DNA of 64,000 nt from Billgrantia montanilacus (GTDB taxonomy: Bacteria > Pseudomonadota > Gammaproteobacteria > Pseudomonadales > Halomonadaceae): NCBI RefSeq assembly GCF_003336675.1, contig NZ_QPII01000020.1, positions 1 through 64,000 of the forward strand, read 5' to 3'. A program made the translations under genes and the position numbers. Shown piece after piece: positions 42,559 through 52,160 of the stretch. The notes under the pieces were generated by a model that saw only the letters and a program-made list of their open reading frames with translations, was not told where the DNA came from and made no database searches. Each line of letters opens with the position of its first letter. Within the stretch, counting starts at the first letter, position 1.

Positions 42559-43568
42559 CCGGCGAGGGCGTCGCCGAAGGCGTTGCGCAGCGATGCGATC
42601 TCGGCCCGGTCACCGACCGGTGTCGAGGTGGCGTGGGCATTGATGTGGTCGATCGCTTCGGGAGACAGCCCCGCCATTCTCAGTGCTGAGCGGATGGCTG
42701 CCGCGGCACCCGCGCCGTCTTCCGGGCCGGCGGTGATGTGGTGGGCGTCGGAACTGGTGCCATAGCCGCTGAGGATGGCCAGGGGCGTTGCACCGCGGGC
42801 CTCGGCGTGGGCCAGGGTTTCGATCACCAGCAGCCCCGCGCCTTCGCCCATGACGAAGCCGTTGCGGGCCTGGTCGAAGGGCCGCGACGCACTGGCGGGA
42901 TCGTCCTGCTCGGTGGAGAGTGCCTTCATGGCATGGAAGCTGGCCAGCGACAGCGGGTCGATACAGGCCTCGGCACCGCCCACCAGGGCAACGTCGGCTT
43001 CGCCGCTGCGTATCATGCGCATGCCGTCACCGATGGCTTGCACGCCGGCTGCACAGGCTGTCACCGGGCAGCCCAGCGGCCCGCGGAAGCCATAGCGAAT
43101 CGACACATTGCCCGCCGCCAGGTTGGCCAGGAAGGCCGGCACGGTGAACGGGGAGAGCCGGCGGTGGCCGCGCGTCGACAGGGTGTTCTGCGCCTGGGTG
43201 ATGGTGGGGAAACCGCCGATGCCGGAGCCCACGATGGTGGCCGTGGCCAGTTGGTCCGCCTCGCTCGACGGGAACCAGTTGGCCTGGGTCAGCGCCTCTT
43301 CGGCGGCGGCCATGGCGTAGAGGCTGAACAGCTCTATCTTGCGACGCTCCTTGGCGTCGGCCACGCGGTCCGGATCGAAGCCGGCTTCCGGGTCGTCGGC
43401 GATGTCGGGCACCGAGCCCGCGACCTTGATCGGTAGCTCGCCGGTATCGAAGCGATTGATCGGAGAGATGCCGGAGCGGCCGGCAAGAAGGCGCTCCCAG
43501 CCTGCCTTGACGCCGGAACCGAGGGGGCTGATCATGCCCATGCCGGTGATGACGAGCGGTGATTGCAT
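42303..43568 (-). CDS. fabF: Beta-ketoacyl-ACP synthase II
   Basis: A 421-residue condensing enzyme that extends acyl-ACP with malonyl-ACP in fatty acid synthesis. The thiolase-fold triad is visible: Cys172 in CPVTACAAGVQAIG, His312 in NAHATSTPVGD, and His349 in ATKSATGHLLGA with Lys344. The C-terminus GFGFGGVNAALIV is typical. Start ATG 43568 (MQSPLVITGMG) with AGGA nine bases upstream; the open frame to 43658 runs into the divergent tetR start. This is an extra, stand-alone fabF paired with a TetR regulator, unlike the fab-gene cluster copy expected elsewhere. Confidence 0.9.
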   Translation of the reverse strand: MQSPLVITGMGMISPLGSGVKAGWERLLAGRSGISPINRFDTGELPIKVAGSVPDIADDPEAGFDPDRVADAKERRKIELFSLYAMAAAEEALTQANWFPSSEADQLATATIVGSGIGGFPTITQAQNTLSTRGHRRLSPFTVPAFLANLAAGNVSIRYGFRGPLGCPVTACAAGVQAIGDGMRMIRSGEADVALVGGAEACIDPLSLASFHAMKALSTEQDDPASASRPFDQARNGFVMGEGAGLLVIETLAHAEARGATPLAILSGYGTSSDAHHITAGPEDGAGAAAAIRSALRMAGLSPEAIDHINAHATSTPVGDRAEIASLRNAFGDALAGIPISATKSATGHLLGAAGGVESIFSALSVMHDRLPPTLNLENADADLHDLDIVSGSAREHRTQHVLCNGFGFGGVNAALIVSKV

Positions 43569-43613
43569 GGTAATGTCCTGAACAGCTGGGTGTTGTGCCA
43601 CGCTAACACTGGG

Positions 43614-43628
43614 CTTGATATGATCAAG
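43614..43628. promoter_or_regulatory. Candidate TetR operator between fabF and tetR
   Basis: A perfect inverted repeat CTTGAT-ATG-ATCAAG (arms 43614-43619 and 43623-43628) in the 88-nt divergent spacer, 46 nt from the fabF start and 29 nt from the TetR start. An AT-rich TAATAT follows at 43630. It would allow one repressor to control both genes. Confidence 0.6.
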
Positions 43629-43656
43629 GTAATATTCAGCGGAGTGAGAGGTTGCC

Positions 43657-44301
43657 ATGCCCTACTCGACGAACCACAAGGCCAAATCGCGGGAACGCAT
43701 CCTTAAATCCGCTATCGAGCTGTTCAGCCGCAAAGGCTTCGAGAAGGTCTCCATCGGCCAGATCATGAAGCTGGCCAAGATGACCCATGGTGCCTTCTAC
43801 GCGCACTTCGCCTCGAAGGAAGCGCTCTACCACGCCTCGGTGCGGGAAACCCTGGACGGCAGCCGTGCGGCCAGGCTGGTCAAGGGGCCGCTCTCGGTAA
43901 AGCACCTGACCGAGCTGGTCGCCAACTGCTGGAACCTCCAGGAGCTGGAGCGCAAGCACAAGCCGGGACCCGAAACCGTGCTGTTCAACGAGATCGGCAA
44001 CGAGAACGCCGAGGTCCGCACGCTGTTCGAAGCCTCCTACCTGCGCATGAAGAAGATGCTGGAAACCCGGCTCATCGCCCTCAGCCGCCTGAAGAAACTG
44101 CCCTTCGAACCCGACCGCGAGGTCATCGCCGACAAGTCCCGCGCCATTCTCGCCTCCCTGGTGGGCGCCGTGGCCATCGCCAAGAGCCTGCCCGGTGAGC
44201 AGGAGCGCCAGCACATCCTCAACGCCGCCCAGCGCAACATCCTGCAGATGCTCGGTGTGAACGAGAGCGAGCTGGAGAGCATGCTGGATGCCACGGGGTA
44301 G
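43657..44301 (+). CDS. TetR/AcrR family regulator divergent from fabF
   Basis: A 214-residue regulator. The helix-turn-helix reads VSIGQIMKLAKMTHGAFYAH in the N-terminal ~60 residues, preceded by ERILKSAIELFSRKGFEK. The helical C-terminal domain is of unknown ligand class, but pairing with a divergent fabF suggests response to a fatty-acyl signal. A palindrome in the spacer is the likely operator. An exact 10-bp hairpin lies after its stop. Confidence 0.85.
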   Translation: MPYSTNHKAKSRERILKSAIELFSRKGFEKVSIGQIMKLAKMTHGAFYAHFASKEALYHASVRETLDGSRAARLVKGPLSVKHLTELVANCWNLQELERKHKPGPETVLFNEIGNENAEVRTLFEASYLRMKKMLETRLIALSRLKKLPFEPDREVIADKSRAILASLVGAVAIAKSLPGEQERQHILNAAQRNILQMLGVNESELESMLDATG

Positions 44302-44342
44302 GAGCAGAGCCCGGCCTGAGCTGCTCTCATAGCCTGCCCCTA

Positions 44343-44370
44343 TCAAGGCGAAAGCCTCCCTTCGCCTTGA
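44343..44370 (+). terminator. Hairpin after tetR
   Basis: TCAAGGCGAA at 44343-44352 and TTCGCCTTGA at 44361-44370 form a perfect 10-bp stem with an 8-nt loop, 41 nt after the TetR stop. The following bases are not T-rich, so termination strength is uncertain. Confidence 0.5.
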
Positions 44371-44524
44371 CGGCTTCGGTCCTGAATCCTTCACTGATAC
44401 TGACGGCTTATAGGAACTCTCAATGCCTTCGGCATAGGGTCGGAAGGTGTTTACAAAAAATGAGGCGATGCGGCGACGTCGGCTCAAATCTCCTGTAGGC
44501 CACCATCCAGTCGAGGAGAAGACC

Positions 44525-46726
<2,202 letters not shown>

Positions 46727-46730
46727 ATGA

Positions 46731-46757
46731 CAGGTCCGCGGCGGTAACGCGGACCTG
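46731..46757 (+). terminator. First hairpin after katG
   Basis: CAGGTCCGCG at 46731-46740 pairs exactly with CGCGGACCTG at 46748-46757 around a 7-nt loop, four bases after the stop codon. It lacks a T-run and probably works with the next hairpin. Confidence 0.65.
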
Positions 46758-46770
46758 GCTTCCACAATGA

Positions 46771-46809
46771 CCCCGAAGGTTGGGTATCCAGCCTTCGGGG
46801 TATTTATTT
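46771..46809 (+). terminator. Rho-independent terminator after katG
   Basis: CCCCGAAGG at 46771-46779 pairs with CCTTCGGGG at 46792-46800, followed by TATTTATTT. A typical intrinsic terminator 45 nt after the katG stop codon. Confidence 0.85.
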
Positions 46810-46921
46810 CAACCTCATGCTTTCGTTGGCGTTGCCCTCAGCGTAACGGTTGTTTACGGTAGGTAAAAAGCTGTAGTAGACGGCTTAGCGACCAAGCATA
46901 CGCAGGGACTGCCGCACTAAT

Positions 46922-46940
46922 GATGATGCGAATTATCATC
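46922..46940. promoter_or_regulatory. Possible Fur-like box upstream of the DUF1294 gene
   Basis: The 19-mer starting GATGATGCG and ending ATTATCATC matches 14 of 19 positions of the classical Fur consensus and has a GATGAT/ATCATC dyad. It lies in the 287-nt gap between the katG terminator and the gene at 47097. No iron-uptake gene follows, so this is tentative. Confidence 0.3.
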
Positions 46941-47096
46941 CATTCTGCCAGCAGGGGCGGTAGCGTGCCCCGACTCCCGATTTCCCCGCCTGACAAACAC
47001 CAATCTTACCGACAATCTCCAGCCACCTATTGGATTTAAATCGATTCGGCCGCGCATGGTATTCTGACAAGCTCCTGATTAACTAGAGATAACCCA

Positions 47097-47711
47097 ATGC
47101 GGCATGACGGCAAGCTCACACAGTGGAACGACGACAAGGGCTTCGGGTTCATTACGCCGACCGCAGGCGGCCCCCGCGTATTCGTCCACATCAGCGCCTT
47201 TCCAAGCGGTGGGCGCCGGCCAACGGTCAACGAGCCGATTACCTACCACCTGACACAAGACAGCCAGAACAGGCCGAGGGCGCAGAAGGCGATCTACCTG
47301 AACGCGGCACGCCATGCATCCCCGCGTTCAAGAGGGCTGATGCTGGCAAGCAGTATCGCCGCTGCGTTTTTCGCGCTTCTGGCAGCCTTGAGCGCTCTAG
47401 GGCATATGCCAATGCCGCTCCTGGCGGCATACGCGCTACTGAGCGTGATCACCTTCGCCATGTACGGCATCGACAAAGCCGCAGCAGGGAAGGGCAGAAG
47501 GCGCACACCAGAAGCCACTCTGCTCTTCGCAGGTTTGATAGGCGGCTGGCCCGGCGCGCTGGTGGCGCAGCAGCTTTTTCGGCACAAAACCAGGAAGCAG
47601 CCGTTTCAGGCCATATTTTGGTGTGGGGTGGTGGTGAATTGTGGAGTGTTAGGGTGGCTAATTTATTCGGGTGAACTGGCAAGCCTTTGGGCTGGTTTGG
47701 GGTTTGGTTAA
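47097..47711 (+). CDS. Cold-shock domain fused to DUF1294 membrane domain
   Basis: A 204-residue protein. Residues about 3-65 form a cold-shock-like nucleic-acid-binding domain (GKLTQWNDDKGFGFITPTAG, RNP1-like KGFGFI and RVFVHISAF). Residues about 80-200 form a DUF1294 membrane domain with the motif FAMYGIDKAAAGKGRRRTPE and GLIGGWPGALVAQQLFRHKT. Such fusions are common in proteobacteria; the role is unknown. It is the last GC-rich gene before the AT-rich cassette array. The ATG has a weak ribosome site (AGAGAT). Confidence 0.86.
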   Translation: MRHDGKLTQWNDDKGFGFITPTAGGPRVFVHISAFPSGGRRPTVNEPITYHLTQDSQNRPRAQKAIYLNAARHASPRSRGLMLASSIAAAFFALLAALSALGHMPMPLLAAYALLSVITFAMYGIDKAAAGKGRRRTPEATLLFAGLIGGWPGALVAQQLFRHKTRKQPFQAIFWCGVVVNCGVLGWLIYSGELASLWAGLGFG

Positions 47712-47973
47712 CACAGTTACACGGGCTGTGGCGCGTAATGCGCTTGGCTGTATCCCTGTATATTAATTAATATGCATATAGTGTATTGGTACCGGCAAAA
47801 CCCGCAAGCATGCGAATTCTGCATAGGTCGCCTAGCTATTCTTAGTCCAGTGAAATATCAATGGGTTAGGTGCGAAGCAGAAGTCTAGATAAGATTCTTG
47901 AAGGCGCCGCCGCGTTCAAGATGGTGAACGAGCGTGCTATCCAATACCTGTTATATTTCGAAGGAAGCATAGT

Positions 47974-48651
47974 GTGTCAGTAGACAAATACGCCGAAAAA
48001 ATGGCTAGAGCCGACTCAATGGCGTTTGTCAGGCGCGTCATGTGGAAGTCGCTTGATGAAAGAATACGGCAGGTCTTCGATGCGCACTCAGAACATACGT
48101 CAACGCTGAATCAGTTTGGTGGCCTTTTCATCAGGAGCGCACGTGACGACGAGCCAATTCGGTCATCTGGTTTATTATCGTCTCAGCATATAAATTCGAC
48201 CCATATTTTTACGGGCCATCGACTTCTTGGGGTTTCACTGGTTGATCAAAAAAAGAGCAACCTGAAAATTGCCTCTGAAACTAATGCCCAGTTATGGTAT
48301 TCCCAAGGCCCTTCTGGTCAGGTACTGGTTTTCGTCGCACCTTATAAATCGGATGCCGGGGAAATAGACGAGAAAGAAATCATAATCGGAAAGTATATAG
48401 AGCCGGCATCCATATCGGTTGCCGATGTGAAGCGTCATTTTAGAGTGTTCTTTAAGTATTGTTCCTGCACAAGCCAGCATTCAGCCAATAGCTTGCTACA
48501 TTTCTTGTACAGGAAAAGACTAATGATGAGCGACTTTAGGTATCGCAGTGATTTCAGAGCCAAAGCTATAAAAGTAGTTGAGAGGGTCGCAATATTGATA
48601 CTAGGTGGGGCCGCAGTTTGGGCATCTCTATATGCGGGTGGAAAAATATAA
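47974..48651 (+). CDS. Cassette 1: unknown protein with C-terminal membrane anchor
   Basis: A 225-residue protein that I do not recognise. It is hydrophilic for ~200 residues and ends with a single hydrophobic helix (VERVAILILGGAAVWASLYA) close to the C-terminus, so it would be a tail-anchored inner-membrane protein with a cytoplasmic body. The body contains FTGHRLLGVSLVDQKKSNLK and a late cluster KYCSCTSQHSANSLLHFLYR. Start GTG 47974 with AAGGAAG seven bases upstream. Codon use is AT-rich. The stop codon overlaps the inverse core of attC a, as usual for integron cassettes. Function unknown. Confidence 0.75.
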   Translation: MSVDKYAEKMARADSMAFVRRVMWKSLDERIRQVFDAHSEHTSTLNQFGGLFIRSARDDEPIRSSGLLSSQHINSTHIFTGHRLLGVSLVDQKKSNLKIASETNAQLWYSQGPSGQVLVFVAPYKSDAGEIDEKEIIIGKYIEPASISVADVKRHFRVFFKYCSCTSQHSANSLLHFLYRKRLMMSDFRYRSDFRAKAIKVVERVAILILGGAAVWASLYAGGKI

Positions 48652-48730
48652 CTATGCCAGTCACGGCGACGGTTACTGCATTGCGGCTGCGCCTCCATTC
48701 CGTAACCGCGCGTGCTGGGCGGCGTTATCT
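48646..48730 (+). repeat. attC site a
   Basis: 85 nt from ATATAAC (48646-48652) to GTTATCT (48724-48730). The arms pair strongly: ATAAC with GTTAT, GCCAG with CTGGGC, CACG with CGTG, and CGGTTAC with GTAACCG, leaving a central loop. The cassette 1 stop codon is inside the left core. The recombination point would be after the G at 48724. Confidence 0.85.
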
Positions 48731-48745
48731 CTAGGGAAGAATTCT

Positions 48746-49360
48746 ATGCCTAAGCAAATACAGAGAGATCATGAGATCTATATCGCTCCCGGTATATTGG
48801 GACTTTACGAAAATGATTCCCCGGTCGCAATAGACCAACTTAATGATCAAAATAGGTTAGATCCGACCAATGTGGATGACAAAATTACCATATATGAGCG
48901 CGAGGTAACTGGTTGGTTTTTAGAGCCCGCTTTAAAGCTTCTTGATGAAGACAGCTTTCAAAACGCGTTTATTGTCCTGATGGTTTGTATGTCTTATCTT
49001 GAAGGGGTGGAACAATATAAAACAGGAATAGACAGTAATCGAAGAAGTAAAGATTGTTTTGTGGAATCATTAGAACGCTTATATCCAGATCAATTTCATA
49101 AGAGAGATCTGGAAAAATTGTATTCTAAGTCTAGGTGTGGACTTTTCCATAATGGAATGGTGAAAGGCGGAGTTGTTTTTAGCTCTGAATACGATAATGT
49201 TATGAGTTTTAGCAATAATGCTGAAATTATTAAAATTAATTCTCGCCTTCTATTGAACAGAATTCGTCAAGACTTTAGCTCATACATAAATGAGTTACGC
49301 TCGGAAGAGCAATCCGAAACAATTAGAGACAACTTTAATAGAATATTTTCTGTTTTATAG
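48746..49360 (+). CDS. Cassette 2: HEPN-like protein
   Basis: A 204-residue, mainly alpha-helical protein. The segment SKSRCGLFHNGMVKGG contains an R-x4-H motif (Arg-Cys-Gly-Leu-Phe-His), which is the catalytic signature of HEPN-domain ribonucleases, and it is preceded by helices with SYLEGVEQYKTG that fit the same fold. HEPN proteins often act as toxins or in phage defence, but no antitoxin is encoded next to it. Start ATG 48746 lies 16 nt after the attC a core with GGGAAG upstream. The family call is by motif only. Confidence 0.65.
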   Translation: MPKQIQRDHEIYIAPGILGLYENDSPVAIDQLNDQNRLDPTNVDDKITIYEREVTGWFLEPALKLLDEDSFQNAFIVLMVCMSYLEGVEQYKTGIDSNRRSKDCFVESLERLYPDQFHKRDLEKLYSKSRCGLFHNGMVKGGVVFSSEYDNVMSFSNNAEIIKINSRLLLNRIRQDFSSYINELRSEEQSETIRDNFNRIFSVL

Positions 49361-49367
49361 GAAAATG

Positions 49368-49470
49368 AGATAACAAGGGGCTGCAACCGACCTCCGGCCA
49401 TTGTCAACTTTTTGCGGTTCGCAGAAAAAAAGCCGCCAATAGCCTCCGGCGGCTAAGCCCGGCGTTAGAT
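49368..49470 (+). repeat. attC site b
   Basis: 103 nt from AGATAAC (49368-49374) to GTTAGAT (49464-49470, a perfect GTTRRRY core). TAAC pairs with GTTA and GGGCT with AGCCC. An internal local stem AGCCGCC/GGCGGCT is at 49430-49454. It is the longest attC in the array. Confidence 0.85.
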
Positions 49471-49488
49471 TCTTACGAGAAATAAATC

Positions 49489-50139
49489 ATGGTCAGTTGG
49501 AACTCTGAAATACTAGAAAAACATATTGCTCCGGGTATAAGTGATTTCACAGAAGCCCATATCCCCGATTTGCGTAGTGACTACGACCAGGCAGAATACT
49601 GGCTAACAAATCACTTCCTAAATAATGCCTTACGCACATCGTTTAATCCGCCAGTAAAGCAGTATGTTCAAAACTATATATTTCGAGCAGAGGTTTTGTT
49701 TCGCTTATACCATGAAGCTAGAGATGTCACATTGGGCTATCTTGAGGGCAACGATGCACGAAACCCTAGAGTGAGCAGGTACTATAAGGCTATTTCAATA
49801 TGGGAGACAGTTTTTCTTAATTGGGCGGTCGCTTTTGATCTGATTGTTAAGCTAAACGATAACAAGAAGCTTTTTGTAAAAGGTGAGGGCTCAGAGGAAG
49901 AGGGAGCTTACGAGATACAGAATGAAATAAAACATTGCGGCGGAAGCATTTTCGGTGGTCATTGGACAGAAACCAGTACGATTCCAATCTGGCTAACAAA
50001 TAGTGGTATATCTAGCCATAATTGCAATATTTCTTTTTCTGAACTATCTGAGCTAGTAGCAGAAGTTGCTAAGCTTGCTAATGAATTACAAGATCCCTTG
50101 TCATTTTCTGAATCTAACAAGGGCAATCACTCGGACTAA
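49489..50139 (+). CDS. Cassette 3: unknown helical protein
   Basis: A 216-residue protein that I cannot assign. It looks mostly helical and soluble. A segment NEIKHCGGSIFGGHW recalls the IKH-type end of HEPN-like or DUF helical proteins often seen in integron cassettes, and the opening EILEKHIAPGISDF resembles the opening of cassette 2 (HEIYIAPGILGLY). Start ATG 49489, 18 nt after the attC b core. The stop codon lies inside attC c, so the last residues (ESNKGNHSD) are encoded by the recombination site itself. Confidence 0.75.
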   Translation: MVSWNSEILEKHIAPGISDFTEAHIPDLRSDYDQAEYWLTNHFLNNALRTSFNPPVKQYVQNYIFRAEVLFRLYHEARDVTLGYLEGNDARNPRVSRYYKAISIWETVFLNWAVAFDLIVKLNDNKKLFVKGEGSEEEGAYEIQNEIKHCGGSIFGGHWTETSTIPIWLTNSGISSHNCNISFSELSELVAEVAKLANELQDPLSFSESNKGNHSD

Positions 50140-50184
50140 TTTTACGCTGACGCTCCAAATTATCCGGTGTTGCCAGCGTTACGT
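50112..50184 (+). repeat. attC site c
   Basis: 73 nt from ATCTAAC (50112-50118, perfect RYYYAAC) to GTTACGT (50178-50184). GGCAA pairs with TTGCC and CACTCGGA with TCCGGTG. The cassette 3 reading frame ends inside it at 50139. Confidence 0.8.
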
Positions 50185-50224
50185 TTTGCGCATGCTCTGG
50201 AATTAATACAAAAGAGGGTGAGTT

Positions 50225-51009
50225 TTGGCTGAGCTAAAGGTTAAATTTCGATACCAAAATGGTACAGCCGATACCGGTCGGTTGGGCATTATACAATGCT
50301 TCTGTTGCGCTGACAGGGGTGGCTAGAGCAACTTCTATAGTTACGCATGCGTATCTGAACGGTGAAGTCAGGTCGCATGGAGATGCCGCACACGGTGCGG
50401 AGTTCTATATCAACACCCCTAAAAGAGGCAGCTTCACTTATGAGGCTATTATTTGGGTCTCAGGGGCAATATCAGGGGGTGTTTTCTATGATTTTGTTAA
50501 ATATTCCTTCAATGAAGCGGTGGGTGAGACCTCGCAACCTGATGATATGTACGCCCAATTAGCTAAGCTATAGAACCGACAATAGATGAATTGCCCGCTA
50601 TTCTTGAGTCGCCCTTATCCGATATGCATCGGCCTATTCGGAAAGAGCCGGTAATGATTATGGACGTAACTCGTCCACGTGGAGAAAAGCTTGCGACGTT
50701 TGATTCGGATACGGCTCTATACCTGCTTCCACAAACGATACCTGCACCGCACCAGATCGTTGGAAATGTAACTAAATACAACAATATAACTGGCTGGGGT
50801 CGATTTTTGACAGGATCGAAGGCAGGACGATTTCGTTTAACACCAGCCTAAAAAGTCCTGAGTCCCAGCGAGAACTGATCACGTGGTCACAGCATGAAAA
50901 TAACCGCGGCAATGAAGGACTTCTGTATTTGAGTGCGGACGCAGTTGTCACTCCAACTGATGTAATTAAAAGGTACATAGTCAAAGAGGTGAGTAAGTCA
51001 CCGATTTAA
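50225..51009 (+). pseudogene. Cassette 4: one gene broken by three frameshifts
   Basis: The segment reads as one protein of about 260 residues only if three single-base shifts are undone: an extra base in GGG at 50284-50286, a lost base at 50568-50570, and a lost base in the T-run at 50804-50808. The pieces in order are LKVKFRYQNGTADTGRL, LYNASVALTGVARATSIVTH and what follows to the TAG at 50571, then IEPTIDELPAILESPLSDMH, then DRIEGRTISFNTSLKSPESQ to the TAA at 51007-51009. A TTG start at 50225 has AGAGGG upstream. Family not named. The damage could be real decay or sequencing error, because two of the three shifts fall in short homopolymers. Confidence 0.7.
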
Positions 51010-51010
51010 A

Positions 51011-51082
51011 ACGTAACAAGCGGCTGTTGCCGGACGCACCTGCGCTAGCGCTCCGGTGCGCCGAAAAGCCAAAGCGTTAGGC
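51011..51082 (+). repeat. attC site d
   Basis: 72 nt from ACGTAAC (51011-51017) to GTTAGGC (51076-51082, perfect GTTRRRY). CGGACGCACC pairs with GGTGCGCCG (one bulge) and GGCT with AGCC, around a central GCGCTAGCGC. Confidence 0.88.
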
Positions 51083-51092
51083 TCAATAGAGT

Positions 51093-52055
51093 ATGGATAA
51101 GTATCGAACACTCATAAGTACCTGCACCTCAATAGACGAACAATTTCGACGAGATCAGATGAAATTGTGCTTTCTCTGGTATGACGAAATTCTGTTCGAA
51201 GATATTGGCACCTATGACGAATCAAGATGGTTCTCAAATCTATTGTTGGGCGAGGAGTTGCCTAAGAAACTGCTTCACGACTTAACTGATTTAATAGTTC
51301 CACTTCGCTCTCGTACCAATGTTGATATGAAAGAGTACTATGAGAAGCAACTAGGCCGCGGGTATCCAAGATGGGGTAAAAGCTGGGAACAATACACTTA
51401 CCCAGAACCGGAAAATGCCGAGCAATATGCGCACAATGCTCTTTTGAAAAAAATAGAAGCTGAATGGGGCTTAGATGGCCTATCAGATGAGCACGCAGAG
51501 GGTCGCGCTCGTGTTGCCACCGATGCAGTAAATCTGTGGCAGGTGATAAATACAGATTTGCCTTGCATGCTTCAAGCAAATGATGATGAAAAGCTAGCGA
51601 TGAGTTCTGCTACTTCATTCTATTCCAGCAATCAATCATCTGCACCGGATACCTTTGAATTGTTTTCATTATCAGTGCCCGAAATGAAGGCTGTCCCTTG
51701 GAGTGAGGTTATAAATCTGAAGCGAGAAGGAAAATTTGACCAGCTTAGAAACCGGCTGAAAGAAGTAAGTCAATCTTCGAACGGTGACATAAATGCGGCT
51801 CGTTCTGAGTTGATCAAGCATGAACAGCGAGCAACAGAAGAAATAATTGAAAAGTATCGACCAAATGTTAAAAAAGTGGTGGCAGAGTCTCTTTGGGCGA
51901 ATATACCAAATATTCCATTTCTAAACCCTGTGGGTGCTTACTTTGGAGCTAGGGACATTAAGTTAGAAAGAGACAAGGCTTCAAACCTCAATTGGTTCTA
52001 TTTGCTCAGAGATATAAGACAGCTTCCTGAGTGCTCTGAGTCCGATGAAGCCTAA
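51093..52055 (+). CDS. Cassette 5: unknown protein
   Basis: A 320-residue hydrophilic protein without recognisable domains. It has an aromatic-rich N-terminal half (FLWYDEILFEDIGTYDESRW, GYPRWGKSWEQYTYPEPENA) and a charged helical C-terminal half (RNRLKEVSQSSNGDINAARS, KHEQRATEEIIEKYRPNVKK). A moderately hydrophobic patch, NIPNIPFLNPVGAYFGA, follows near residue 285. The ATG at 51093 lies 11 nt after attC d, a standard cassette start. The TAA stop overlaps the inverse core of attC e. Function unknown; its position beside a defence cassette is only suggestive. Confidence 0.75.
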   Translation: MDKYRTLISTCTSIDEQFRRDQMKLCFLWYDEILFEDIGTYDESRWFSNLLLGEELPKKLLHDLTDLIVPLRSRTNVDMKEYYEKQLGRGYPRWGKSWEQYTYPEPENAEQYAHNALLKKIEAEWGLDGLSDEHAEGRARVATDAVNLWQVINTDLPCMLQANDDEKLAMSSATSFYSSNQSSAPDTFELFSLSVPEMKAVPWSEVINLKREGKFDQLRNRLKEVSQSSNGDINAARSELIKHEQRATEEIIEKYRPNVKKVVAESLWANIPNIPFLNPVGAYFGARDIKLERDKASNLNWFYLLRDIRQLPECSESDEA

Positions 52056-52121
52056 CAAAGCGCTGCTGTCTGACAAATTTTCCGCAGCGCTCCAAATTTG
52101 CCGCAGAGCGCGGCGTTAAAT
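52050..52121 (+). repeat. attC site e
   Basis: 72 nt from GCCTAAC (52050-52056, perfect RYYYAAC) to GTTAAAT (52115-52121, perfect GTTRRRY). CAAATTT pairs with AAATTTG and GCGCT with AGCGC. It marks the left border of the Hachiman cassette. Confidence 0.9.
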
Positions 52122-52160
52122 GCTAAAAGATGTATCGCTGACCATGAAAAGGAATAGTAG

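Noticed and set aside
47896-47921. TCTTGAA/TTCAAGA hairpin before cassette 1 considered as a further attC or attI
   Set aside because: The TAAC and GCGTTA cores are not both present at the right spacing, so it was left as an unexplained hairpin.
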